A stretch of 64,000 bases of DNA. Source: Isoptericola halotolerans. GTDB taxonomy: Bacteria > Actinomycetota > Actinomycetes > Actinomycetales > Cellulomonadaceae. This document shows, in pieces, positions 32,426 to 41,336 of the stretch. A program made the translations under genes and the position numbers. The stretch's first letter is position 1; each line of letters opens with the position of its first letter. Where the stretch lies: assembly GCF_013149785.1 (NCBI RefSeq), contig NZ_JABEZU010000004.1:85930-149929 (forward strand). Reading direction: 5' to 3'. Under the pieces are notes generated by a model. It searched no databases. It saw only the letters and a program-made list of their open reading frames with translations, and was not told the origin of the DNA.

Positions 32426-35400
32426 ATGCGCTTACGGAACCACCAGTCCACGATCCGGCTCGCCGCCGCCACCTCAGGCGCCGCGCTGGTCATCACCACG
32501 CTCACCGCCACGGGAGCGGGCGCCGCGCCGCCCGACCCGGACGACCTCTCCCTCACCGGCAACCAGCCCGCCGCGACGGAGCGGCACGACGGGCCCAAGG
32601 CCCCCACCAGCGCGCTGGTGGAGACCTCCGAGAAGCTGCTCACGCTGAGCTCGAGCACGAAGGTCCCCGTCCTGGTCAAGTACGACTACGACGCCGTGGC
32701 CTCCTACGACGGGTCCGTCCCGGAGTACGAGGCGACCAGCCCGGCGGTCACCGGCGAGCCGCTGTCGGAGTCCGCTCCGGCGGAGAGGCGGTACCGCGCG
32801 TACGTCGAGGAGCAGGAGCGCTCGATCACCGCGGACGTCACCGACGCCGTCCCCGCCACCGAGGTCGTGGACACCTTCGACGTCGTCTACGGCGGGATCG
32901 CCGCCCTCGTCCCGGGCGACCGGATCCCCGAGCTGCTCGAGGTGCCCGGCGTCGTGGCCGTCCAGGAGAACACCCTGGAGCAGCCGCTGACGGACTCCAG
33001 CACCGACTTCATCGGCGCCCCCGCCGCGTACGACGCGCTCGGCACCGAGGAGCTGGCCGGCGACGGTCTCGTGCTGGGCAACATCGACACCGGGCTCTGG
33101 CCCGAGCACCCCTCGTTCGCCGACGACGGCGACCTCACGCCGTACGACGGCCCACCCGTGGCGTGTCAGTACGGGGACAACCCGCTCACCCCCGAGGACG
33201 ACCCCTTCGAGTGCAACGACAAGCTGATCGGCGGCTACTCGTTCACGGGGCTGTACGACCTGCTCAACCCCGGGGAGTACCTGTACCAGGGCACGGCGCG
33301 CGACGCCGAGGGTCACGGCTCGCACACCTCGGGCACGACGGCGGGCAACGTCGTCGAGGACGTCCAGACCATCGGACCCGAGCTGGCCAGGATCCAGGGC
33401 GTCGCACCCGGCGCGAAGATCATCGAGTACAAGGCCCTCGGCCCGGGCGGCGGCTACACGTCCGACCTGGTCGCCGCCGTGCAGCAGGCGATCGTCGACG
33501 ACGTCGACGCGATCAACTACTCGATCTCCGGTGGCAGCACCGTCACCGACCCGATCGAGATCGCCTTCCTCAACGCCTACGACGCCGGCATCTTCGTGGC
33601 GGCCTCGGCCGGCAACTCCGGCCCCACCGCCGCCACGTCGAACCACGTCAGCCCGTGGGTCACCACCGTGGCCGCCTCCACGCAGACGCGGGAGTTCTCC
33701 TCGACGCTCACGCTGACGGCCGACGACGGCGCCACGTTCACCGCCGAGGGCGCCTCCATCGTGGAGGGGGTCGAGGAGCCGCTGCCGGTGGTGCACGCCG
33801 CCGAGGAACCCTACTCCGACCCGATGTGCCTGGAGCCGGCGCCGGACGGCCTGTTCGAGGGCACGATCGTGCTCTGCGAGCGCGGTCAGAACGCCCGTGT
33901 GCTCAAGGGCTACAACGTGCTCCAGGGCGACGCCGCCGGCATGGTCCTGTACAACCCGACGCTCGCCGACGTCGCCACCGACAACCACTACCTGCCCACG
34001 GTGCACCTGCCCGACGGCTCCGAGATGACGGCGTGGCTCGCCGACCGCACGGGCGTGACCGCGTCGTTCACCGACGGCGCGCAGTCCGAGGGCCAGGGCG
34101 ACGTCATCGCGGCGTTCTCCTCGCGCGGTCCGGCCGGTCCCGTCGTCAAGCCCGACATCACGGCACCCGGCGTGCAGATCCTCGCCGCCATGACGCCGAC
34201 GCCGGAAGTCCCCGAGAGCGGCCCGTCCGGCCAGTACTACCAGTCGATCAACGGCACCTCGATGTCCGCGCCGCACGTCGCCGGCGTCGGGCTGCTGCTC
34301 CAGGCCGCCAACCCCGACTGGACTCCGGGCCAGATCAAGTCCGCCCTCATGACGCAGTCGACCACCGACGTCGTCAAGGAGGACCTGACCACCCCGGCCG
34401 ACCCGTTCGACATGGGCGCCGGCCGGGTCGACGTCGAGGCCTCCCTGACGCCGCCGTTCACGATCAGCGACACCACGGAGAACTTCGCGGCCCTGACCTC
34501 GGACCCGGTCCGGGCCGTGGACCTCAACATCCCGTCGATCAACGCACCCACCCTGCCCGGACGGCTGACGACCACGCGCACGCTGGAGAACACCTCCGGC
34601 CGCAACCTGGTGGTCCGCCCGACGGCCGACGCTCCGCGGGGCACGTCGATCTCCTTCAGCCCCCGGGTCGCGACCGTCAAGCCGGGCCGGTCGGTGTCGT
34701 TCGACATCACGATCACCGACACCTCGGCCTCCGGCGAGCAGCAGTTCGCCGAGATCACGTTCCGCACCCAGCGGGGCGACGGCCATCTCCCGGTCGCCTG
34801 GGTCCCCACCCAGGGCAACGTGGACCTCGCGCAGTCCTGCGACGCGGACTCGGTCCGCCTCAAGGGCTCGGTGACCTGCACGGTCTCGGCGACCAACGAG
34901 TCGTTCAACGAGCAGGCGGTGTCGGTCACCACCACGGGTGAGGGCGCGCTGAAGGGCAAGCGGACCGAGACGGCGACCCTGGCGGCCGCCGAGCTGGGCG
35001 TGCCGAGCGTCGAGGTGCTCGACGACTCGGGCTTCCTCGATCTCGAGGGCTTCGGCATCGCACCGGAGTCGTTCGGCGACGAGACCCTGGAGAGCTACGA
35101 CGTGCCCGCCTACGCCTACAACGGCCGCACGTACACGTCGATCGGCGTCAGCTCGAACGGCTACCTCGTGGCCGGGGGCGGGACGCAGGAGGACAGCAAC
35201 TGCTGCGACCTGCCGGACGGCCCGTCACCGGCCCGCCCCAACTCGGTGCTCGCGCCGTTCTGGACGGACCTCAACAGCGTGGCCGGCGACGGCACCGCCG
35301 CGGAGGGCGTGCGGCTCGCCAGCCTCACCGACGGGGTGAGCTCGTGGCTGGTCGTGCAGTGGGACATGTACGTCTGGGGCACCCAGGACGCCCGCTCGTT

Positions 35401-35719
35401 CCAGGTCTGGATCGGCACCGGCGGCGAGCAGGACATCTGGTTCGAGTACGCGGAGCCGATGGCCGACCCGGGGCTGCCGTTCCTCGTCGGGGCGGAGAAC
35501 GCCGCCGGTGAGGGCGACATGGTGGCCGAGGCGCCCGACGGCAGCACCCAGGTCGTGACCTCGACCGAGCCGACACCGGGCGGCAGCCTCACGTACGACG
35601 TGACGCTGCAGGCCAAGCGGCCCGGGGCGGGCACGGTCCGCACCGAGCTCGTCGCCGACGAGGTGCCCGGCACCACGATCGTCGAGACCCCCGTGAAGGT
35701 CACGGTGCGCAAGGGCTGA
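32426..35719 (+). CDS. Secreted subtilisin-like serine protease (S8) with PA domain
   Basis: 1097 residues from ATG 32426, nine bases after GAAGGG. Signal peptide ends near TGAGAAP; an inhibitor I9-type prodomain (about 70-180) precedes the catalytic domain, with Asp221 (NIDTGLW), His297 (GHGSHTSGT) and Ser612 (NGTSMSAPH). A PA domain is inserted between His and Ser (about 370-530). Fibronectin-III-like and other beta modules fill residues 660-1097; the segment from about 860 contains CCDLPDG and ends without an anchor, so the enzyme is probably released. Typical of extracellular nutrient-scavenging subtilases of this lineage. Single-gene transcript closed by the hairpin at 35731. Confidence 0.93.
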   Translation: MRLRNHQSTIRLAAATSGAALVITTLTATGAGAAPPDPDDLSLTGNQPAATERHDGPKAPTSALVETSEKLLTLSSSTKVPVLVKYDYDAVASYDGSVPEYEATSPAVTGEPLSESAPAERRYRAYVEEQERSITADVTDAVPATEVVDTFDVVYGGIAALVPGDRIPELLEVPGVVAVQENTLEQPLTDSSTDFIGAPAAYDALGTEELAGDGLVLGNIDTGLWPEHPSFADDGDLTPYDGPPVACQYGDNPLTPEDDPFECNDKLIGGYSFTGLYDLLNPGEYLYQGTARDAEGHGSHTSGTTAGNVVEDVQTIGPELARIQGVAPGAKIIEYKALGPGGGYTSDLVAAVQQAIVDDVDAINYSISGGSTVTDPIEIAFLNAYDAGIFVAASAGNSGPTAATSNHVSPWVTTVAASTQTREFSSTLTLTADDGATFTAEGASIVEGVEEPLPVVHAAEEPYSDPMCLEPAPDGLFEGTIVLCERGQNARVLKGYNVLQGDAAGMVLYNPTLADVATDNHYLPTVHLPDGSEMTAWLADRTGVTASFTDGAQSEGQGDVIAAFSSRGPAGPVVKPDITAPGVQILAAMTPTPEVPESGPSGQYYQSINGTSMSAPHVAGVGLLLQAANPDWTPGQIKSALMTQSTTDVVKEDLTTPADPFDMGAGRVDVEASLTPPFTISDTTENFAALTSDPVRAVDLNIPSINAPTLPGRLTTTRTLENTSGRNLVVRPTADAPRGTSISFSPRVATVKPGRSVSFDITITDTSASGEQQFAEITFRTQRGDGHLPVAWVPTQGNVDLAQSCDADSVRLKGSVTCTVSATNESFNEQAVSVTTTGEGALKGKRTETATLAAAELGVPSVEVLDDSGFLDLEGFGIAPESFGDETLESYDVPAYAYNGRTYTSIGVSSNGYLVAGGGTQEDSNCCDLPDGPSPARPNSVLAPFWTDLNSVAGDGTAAEGVRLASLTDGVSSWLVVQWDMYVWGTQDARSFQVWIGTGGEQDIWFEYAEPMADPGLPFLVGAENAAGEGDMVAEAPDGSTQVVTSTEPTPGGSLTYDVTLQAKRPGAGTVRTELVADEVPGTTIVETPVKVTVRKG

Positions 35720-35730
35720 CCGGCCGACGG

Positions 35731-35782
35731 CGACGCGGCCCCGTCGACCCGGGAACCACCCGGGCGGCGGGGCCGTCGTCGT
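35731..35782 (+). terminator. Nested GC hairpin after the subtilase gene
   Basis: An outer stem (about 35735-35743 with 35768-35776) encloses an inner CCCGGG/CCCGGG stem with a 5-nt loop, starting 12 bp after the stop codon. There is no run of T, as is common in actinomycete terminators. Confidence 0.6.
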
Positions 35783-35808
35783 GCGACCCGCCCTCCTCCC
35801 GCCGCGCT

Positions 35809-35864
35809 CGGCAGCTCCAGCTCCGATCGGTCGCTGCAGCGACCGATCGGGGTCGAAGCTGCCG
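35809..35864. repeat. 56-bp palindrome with 12-bp perfect core
   Basis: The arms pair around the centre 35836/35837; the inner 14 bp on each side are perfect and only a few positions in the outer arms mismatch. It lies beyond the subtilase terminator hairpin in a 327-bp gap before the small gene at 36047, and lacks a T-run. Confidence 0.85.
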
Positions 35865-35887
35865 ACCGGAGCGGGCCGAGGCGACTT

Positions 35888-35938
35888 GTCTGAGCCACCT
35901 CAGACCTTCCCCCACCCGCCTGAGCCCCCCGTCTGAGG
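35888..35938. promoter_or_regulatory. GTCTGAG inverted and direct repeats
   Basis: GTCTGAG (35888-35894) and CTCAGAC (35899-35905) form a perfect inverted repeat with a 4-bp gap, and a further GTCTGAGG occurs at 35931-35938. The sites lie about 110-160 bp upstream of the small gene that precedes the LuxR ATPase, so they are candidate operators, possibly autoregulatory. Confidence 0.4.
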
Positions 35939-36046
35939 TACCCCCGCCCCCCAGGACTGGGCGACCGGACGATCCGCCGGGCACCGCCTCAGCACGAGTG
36001 TGGAGCCATGCCGGAACGACCGGTGGCACGGCGAGGGGACACGACG

Positions 36047-36358
36047 ATGAACCTGCAGGGACCCGCACTCGAGGCAGAGCTGGCCTACCGTCGCGAACGT
36101 GCGGCCCTGGCCTACGGCACACCGACGACGTGGGCGCGGTGGCGGGCGTGGCGCGAAGCACGCCGTCAGGGACGCGAGCGCCGGCTGTCGGCCCGGGCGC
36201 GCGACGCCGTCGAACGCCTGGCCGACACGATCGACACCGTGGCAGACCGGACGGACGCCAGGGCATGGGAGATCCGCATGGCCCGCCGGACGACGGAGAT
36301 CGAGGCAGGCCTGGCCACGCTGCGCGCGGCGCACGACCAGGCTCGCCGCGTGGCATGA
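36047..36358 (+). CDS. Small helical protein, unknown function
   Basis: 103 residues from ATG 36047, eight bases after GAGGGGA; an alternative ATG at 36008 would add 13 residues. The protein is highly charged and alpha-helical, rich in Arg, Ala and Glu (for example REARRQGRERRLSARARDAV), probably a coiled coil; no signal peptide, helix-turn-helix or Cys motif. Its stop overlaps the start of the LuxR regulator gene (ATGA), so the two are co-translated. A partner or modulator of that regulator is possible; function unknown. Confidence 0.65.
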   Translation: MNLQGPALEAELAYRRERAALAYGTPTTWARWRAWREARRQGRERRLSARARDAVERLADTIDTVADRTDARAWEIRMARRTTEIEAGLATLRAAHDQARRVA

Positions 36359-39300
36359 CACCTCTCACGTCCCTCGCGCCAACCGCTGGACACCCCCGCG
36401 GAGATCGCTCGGCCGATGTCGGTGTCCGGTGGGACGATGCTCAGGTGCGTCGGTCGTCCCAGATCCCCCTCATCTCGCGCGAGCACCAGGTCGCCGGGTT
36501 CCGCCGGTCCCTCGACCGCGCGGCCGCCGGCGAGCCCGGCGTGCTCGTGGTCGGCGGTGACGCGGGCGTGGGCAAGACCCGTCTGGTGACCCACCTCGCC
36601 GCGGTGGCCGCAGAGGCGGGAGGACGCGTCGTCGTCGCGCACTGCGTCGACCTCGGCGAGATCGGCATCCCCTACCTCCCTTTCACCGAGGCGCTCGGGC
36701 ACCTGCAGCGGCCGGCCGGGGCCGAGGACGCCGACGACGTCGCCACCTGCGTCGCCGACATCGTCGCCGAGCGCCCCGCGCTCGCCCGGCTGCTCGACCC
36801 GGCCGGCCCGCGCACCGCCCAGGACGACCAGCACGCCGAACGGCTGCCGCTGCTGGACGGCGTCGCCAGCGCCCTGGCCGCAGCCGGCCGGCCCGGCGCC
36901 CCTCTCGTGCTGGTGATCGAGGACCTGCACTGGGCCGACCCGTCGACCCGGGACGTGCTGCGCTTCCTCGTGACCCGCCTGCGTGCCGAGCACCTGCTGC
37001 TCGTCCTGACGTACCGCAGCGACGACGTCGACCGTCGGCACCCGCTGCGCCCCCTCCTGGCCGAGCTGCACCGGTCCGAGCGCGTCGACCACGTCGAGCT
37101 GGAGCCCTTCACCGCCGCGGAGCTCCGGGACTTCACCACGGCGCTCAACGACGGCCCCCTGACCGAGTCCGACTTCGCGGAGGTGCTGCGGCGCTCGGAG
37201 GGCAACGCGTTCTTCGCCGAGGAGCTGGTCGCCGCCGGTCTGGCCTCCGGGACCCTGCCCTGGTCGCTCACCGACGTGCTGCACACGCGCATGCAGGACC
37301 TGGACCCCCCGGTGCAACAGCTCGTGCGGCTGGCGTCCGTCGCCGGCCGGCAGGTGCGCGAGGACCTCCTGCGCGCCGCTGCCGAGCGCACTCCCGGCCT
37401 CGACGCCGCCACGACGGCGGCCGCCCTGCGTGACACCGTCGCCCACCAGGTGCTCGCCGTCGAGGGCGTCAACCTGGCGTTCCGTCACGCCCTGCTCGCC
37501 GAGGCCCTGTACCTGGACCTCCTGCCCGGCGAGCGGACCGCGATGCACCTGTCCTACCTGGCGGCCCTGCTCGACTCACCCGACCTGGGCTCGGCCGCCG
37601 AGCGCGCCCACCACGCCCAGCAGGGCCACGACCTGCCGACGGCGCTCGCGGCGTCGTACGACGCGGCCGAGCGCGCCCGCGACCTGCTGGCACCCACCGA
37701 GGAGCTGCGCCACCTCGAGCAGGTGCTCTCGCTGTGGGAGTCGGTGCCCGACGCCGCCTCGCGCACCGGCACGGACCGTGTCGAGGTGGCCCTCGTCGCT
37801 GCCGGTGCGGCCTCGCGCGCCGGGCAGCCGACCCGCGCCGTCCAGCTCACGCGCGGCGCGATCGAGTCGCTCCAGGACGACCCGCAGCGTCAGGCGAGCC
37901 TGCGGCACGTCCTGGTCCGCTACCTGCTCGACATCGAGGAGGACGTGAGCGAGGCGTCGCGACAGATCGATCTCGCGTTGCAGGTGCTCCCGGCCGACCC
38001 CACGGAAGAGCTGGCCTCGACGCTCGCCGTCCGCGGGCGCATCGAGATGGTCCGTGACCAGGACGACGCCGCCCGCGACTTCCTGGAACGCGCCGTCGAC
38101 GTCGCCCACCGCGCTCGTGCGCCGCACGCGGAGGCCGACGCCCTGGCCTCCCTGGCCGTCATCGAGGTGGGCGACCCGGAGACGGCGGCCCGGCTGATCG
38201 AGTCCGCGATGCACCGCGCGGTGGACGCGGGCAGCCTGACCGCCGAGATGCGCTGCCGGTACAACCTCGCCACGACGTGGTACTACGCGGGCCACCTGGA
38301 CCGTGCGGCGGACCTGGTGGCCAGCGGGCTGGCCCGGGCGGAGGAGACCGCGACGACCCGCAGCTCCGTCGGGATCTCGATGCGGATGATCGCCGAGCTC
38401 CTGCGCTACGTGCGTGGTGACCTCTCGGCGCCCCCGCCACGCGACGGCATCCCGGCGCTGGAGGCCATGGTGATGGAGAGCGCCGGCCTGTACGCCGCCG
38501 TCGCGCGCGGCGACGACCAGGTCCTCGACCGGACGGAGGCGTTGCGCAAGGACTGGGACGTCGACGGGTTCGTCGCCCTCATCTCGGGCGGCTGCCGCAT
38601 CGACGCCCTCACCTTCGCCGGGCGGTACGACGAGGCGGCCGCGCTCGCCGAGGCCGTCGTCGAGCATCTCGGTGCCGTGTGGAGCACGTACTTCCTGGGC
38701 CGCATCTGGATCTCGGCCCTGGCGCTGGCCGCGCTGGCCGACGCCGCCGAGGAGGCTGCCGTCGGAGGCACCGACCCGCGTCGCGAGGAACAGCGCCGCT
38801 CGGGCGACGAGCTGCTCGCGGTGGCCCGCGAGACGGCCGAGCGGGGCCGCCCCCGCGGTGGCGTCCTGGGGCCGGAGGGGCGCGCCTGGTTGCGCCGGGC
38901 CGAGGCGGAGCACGCGCGGCTCGTGGCCGCCACCGACGGCACGCCCGCCGACCCCGCCGTCTGGGAGTCCACCGTGCGCGAGTTCTCCTACGGCTACCGC
39001 TACGAGGTGGCGCGGTCGCGGTTCCGCTGGGCGCAGGCCCTGCGGGCCGCCGGTGATCGCGCGGCCGCCGAGCTGGAGGCTGCCGAGGCGCTGCGCGAGG
39101 CACGCGACATGGGTGCCGGTCCGTTGGCCGACGCCGTGCTCGCCTGGGCACGGCGCGCCCGGGTCGCGGTCCCGGGAGCTCGCCGGGAGACGTCCACGCT
39201 CACCGACCGGGAGGAGCAGGTGCTCGAGCTGGTGGCGCAGGGGCTGTCGAACCGGCAGATCGGCGAACGGCTCTACATCTCCACCAAGACCGTCAGCGTC

Positions 39301-39390
39301 CACGTCTCGAACGTCCTCGCCAAGCTGGGGGTCTCGGGTCGGGCGGAGGCTGTCGCCGTGGCCACCCGCCGCGGTCTGCTCACCGTCTGA
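36355..39390 (+). CDS. Large ATP-binding LuxR-family (LAL) regulator
   Basis: 1011 residues from ATG 36355, which overlaps the upstream stop; a GTG at 36445 is an alternative that would drop a non-conserved leader. Walker A GGDAGVGKT (67-75) and Walker B VLVIEDLHWADPST define an AAA/STAND ATPase of the MalT/LAL type; the middle is TPR-like helical repeats; the C-terminus is a LuxR helix-turn-helix (LTDREEQVLELVAQGLSNRQ, then STKTVSVHVSNVL). Such proteins are ATP- and effector-dependent transcription activators. No metabolic operon adjoins it except the DUF664 gene 33 bp downstream, so targets are uncertain. Confidence 0.9.
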   Translation: MTPLTSLAPTAGHPRGDRSADVGVRWDDAQVRRSSQIPLISREHQVAGFRRSLDRAAAGEPGVLVVGGDAGVGKTRLVTHLAAVAAEAGGRVVVAHCVDLGEIGIPYLPFTEALGHLQRPAGAEDADDVATCVADIVAERPALARLLDPAGPRTAQDDQHAERLPLLDGVASALAAAGRPGAPLVLVIEDLHWADPSTRDVLRFLVTRLRAEHLLLVLTYRSDDVDRRHPLRPLLAELHRSERVDHVELEPFTAAELRDFTTALNDGPLTESDFAEVLRRSEGNAFFAEELVAAGLASGTLPWSLTDVLHTRMQDLDPPVQQLVRLASVAGRQVREDLLRAAAERTPGLDAATTAAALRDTVAHQVLAVEGVNLAFRHALLAEALYLDLLPGERTAMHLSYLAALLDSPDLGSAAERAHHAQQGHDLPTALAASYDAAERARDLLAPTEELRHLEQVLSLWESVPDAASRTGTDRVEVALVAAGAASRAGQPTRAVQLTRGAIESLQDDPQRQASLRHVLVRYLLDIEEDVSEASRQIDLALQVLPADPTEELASTLAVRGRIEMVRDQDDAARDFLERAVDVAHRARAPHAEADALASLAVIEVGDPETAARLIESAMHRAVDAGSLTAEMRCRYNLATTWYYAGHLDRAADLVASGLARAEETATTRSSVGISMRMIAELLRYVRGDLSAPPPRDGIPALEAMVMESAGLYAAVARGDDQVLDRTEALRKDWDVDGFVALISGGCRIDALTFAGRYDEAAALAEAVVEHLGAVWSTYFLGRIWISALALAALADAAEEAAVGGTDPRREEQRRSGDELLAVARETAERGRPRGGVLGPEGRAWLRRAEAEHARLVAATDGTPADPAVWESTVREFSYGYRYEVARSRFRWAQALRAAGDRAAAELEAAEALREARDMGAGPLADAVLAWARRARVAVPGARRETSTLTDREEQVLELVAQGLSNRQIGERLYISTKTVSVHVSNVLAKLGVSGRAEAVAVATRRGLLTV

Positions 39391-39423
39391 CCTGCGATCC
39401 CCGACACGGCGAAGGAGCCCTCT

Positions 39424-40035
39424 GTGAACGCGTTGCCCGACACGAAGCAGATGCTGCTGCACTACCTGCACGACGTCCGCGAGTCCCTGGTGTGGAAGAC
39501 GCAGGGGCTCTCGGAGCGGGAGCTGCGCATGCCGCGCACCCCCACCGGGACCAACCTGCTCGGACTGATCAAGCACGCCGCGAGCGTCGAGGCCGGGTAC
39601 TTCGGGGAGGTCTTCGGACGGCCCTGGCCGACGCCGGAGGAGCTGCCCACGGAGGCCCAGGTCGACGAGGACCCGAACGTGGACTTCTACGCGACGGCCG
39701 ACGAGTCGGCGGAGCACATCATCGATCTCTACCGCCGCGTCGCGACGTTCGCCGACACCACCATCACCGAGCTGCCCCTGGACGCCCCGGGCCGCGTGCC
39801 GTGGTGGGGAGACAGGGGTGACGTCACCTTGCAGCGGATCGTCGTGCACGTCATCGACGACCTCAGCCGGCACGCGGGTCACGCGGACATCCTGCGCGAG
39901 GAGATCGACGGGGCCGTCGGGCTGATCCCGCGGGCCACGAACATCCCCGACATCGACCAGGCCGCCTACGTGACGAAGCTCCGAGCGCTCGCCGAGCAGT
40001 TCCCGGCGTCGTCGTCGCGGGGGCAGGGACAATAG
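39424..40035 (+). CDS. DinB-like protein (DUF664)
   Basis: 203 residues from GTG 39424, with GGAGCC upstream. A four-helix DinB/YfiT fold: three metal-binding His are expected in LIKHAASVEAG, VVHVIDDLSRHAGHAD. Actinomycete DUF664 members belong to a superfamily that includes mycothiol-dependent metalloenzymes. WW pairs and the acidic loop PTEAQVDEDPNVD are typical of the subgroup. It may be co-transcribed with the LAL regulator upstream and with rlmC, whose start codon lies 4 bp after its stop. Substrate unknown. Confidence 0.85.
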   Translation: MNALPDTKQMLLHYLHDVRESLVWKTQGLSERELRMPRTPTGTNLLGLIKHAASVEAGYFGEVFGRPWPTPEELPTEAQVDEDPNVDFYATADESAEHIIDLYRRVATFADTTITELPLDAPGRVPWWGDRGDVTLQRIVVHVIDDLSRHAGHADILREEIDGAVGLIPRATNIPDIDQAAYVTKLRALAEQFPASSSRGQGQ

Positions 40036-40039
40036 GTCG

Positions 40040-41308
40040 GTGCAGTGCCCCCACTACGACGCCCGCCGGTGCCGGTCGTGCACCCTGATCGAGATCGACC
40101 GCCCCACGCAGGTGGCCGGCAAGGAGGCGCACGTCCGTGACCTGCTCGCGGCGCACGACGTCACGTGGCTCCCGGCCGTCACCGGTGCCGAGTCCGGGTT
40201 CCGCAACAAGGCGAAGATGGTGGTCACCGGGACCGTCGACGCACCGGTGCTCGGGATCGTCGGCCCGCCGGGCCCGTACGCCGGCCAGAGCGTCGACCTC
40301 ACGGACTGCGGCCTCTACCCGCCCGCCCTGCAGGCGGCGTTCGGCCCGCTGGCGGAGCTGATCACCCGGGCACGCCTCCAGCCGTACGACCTCTCGCCCG
40401 CCGCGACGCCCGACCGCGACGGCCCGGGCACCTCCGCCCGCCGCCGCAAGGTCACCCCCCGCGACGCCGCCCGCCGCGGCGAGCTCAAGCACCTCCTGGT
40501 GACCCTCTCCCCGGACGGCGAGCTCATGGTCCGCCTCGTGCTGCGCTCCACCGAGGCCGTCGCCCGGATCCGCAAGCACCTGCCCTGGCTCCAGGCGGCG
40601 CTGCCGGGCCTGGCGGTACTGAGCGTCAACGTCCAGCCGGTCCATGCCGCGGTGCTCGAGGGCGAGCAGGAGATCGTGCTCACCGAGCGCGAGACGCTGC
40701 CGATGCGGGTCGACGGCATCACCCTGCACCTGCGCCCGCAGAGCTTCTTCCAGACCAACACCGAGGTGGCCGCAGCCCTGTACCGGCAGGCCCGGGCCTG
40801 GGTCGACGAGGTCGCCCCGGCGTCGCTGTGGGACCTGTACTGCGGGGTCGGTGGCTTCGCGCTGCACTGTGCAGCACCAGGCAGGTCGGTGACGGGCATC
40901 GAGATCTCGGCGGAGGCCGTGGCCTCGGCGACCACGACGGCGGGTGAGCTGGCCGCGCTGCCGGCGGACGCCGTCGTCGGCGGGCACGACGCCGCGTGGT
41001 GGCGCGCCGCGACGGCGAACCTCACCTTCGACGCGGGGGACGCGACGGGGTTCGCGCTCGGGACGGACGCCGACCCGGAACTCGTGGTGGTCAACCCGCC
41101 GCGACGCGGGATCGGGACGGACCTGGCGCGGCGGCTGGAGGCCTCGAACGCGCGGCACGTGCTGTACTCGAGCTGTCACGCGGTGACGCTCGCGCGCGAC
41201 CTGGCCGAGATGCCGTCGCTGCGCCCCCGGCGGGCCGTGCTGCTCGACATGTTCCCGCAGACGGACCACTACGAGGTGCTGGTCCTCCTCGAGCGCTCGC
41301 GGGCGTAG
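40040..41308 (+). CDS. 23S rRNA (uracil-C5)-methyltransferase RlmC-like
   Basis: 422 residues from GTG 40040. N-terminal iron-sulfur ligands in CPHYDARRCRSC (Cys3, 11, 14) plus a later Cys in DLTDCGLYPP, RNA-binding FRNKAKM, SFFQTNTEVAAALY, the SAM-binding DLYCGVGGFALH, VVNPPRRGIG and the nucleophile-containing LYSSCHAVTLARDL. The short N-terminus without a TRAM domain fits RlmC (RumB), which methylates U747 of 23S rRNA, rather than RlmD or TrmA. Expected housekeeping gene. Confidence 0.88.
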   Translation: MQCPHYDARRCRSCTLIEIDRPTQVAGKEAHVRDLLAAHDVTWLPAVTGAESGFRNKAKMVVTGTVDAPVLGIVGPPGPYAGQSVDLTDCGLYPPALQAAFGPLAELITRARLQPYDLSPAATPDRDGPGTSARRRKVTPRDAARRGELKHLLVTLSPDGELMVRLVLRSTEAVARIRKHLPWLQAALPGLAVLSVNVQPVHAAVLEGEQEIVLTERETLPMRVDGITLHLRPQSFFQTNTEVAAALYRQARAWVDEVAPASLWDLYCGVGGFALHCAAPGRSVTGIEISAEAVASATTTAGELAALPADAVVGGHDAAWWRAATANLTFDAGDATGFALGTDADPELVVVNPPRRGIGTDLARRLEASNARHVLYSSCHAVTLARDLAEMPSLRPRRAVLLDMFPQTDHYEVLVLLERSRA

Positions 41309-41336
41309 GACGGGGCCGGTCGGGCCCGGTGTCGCG

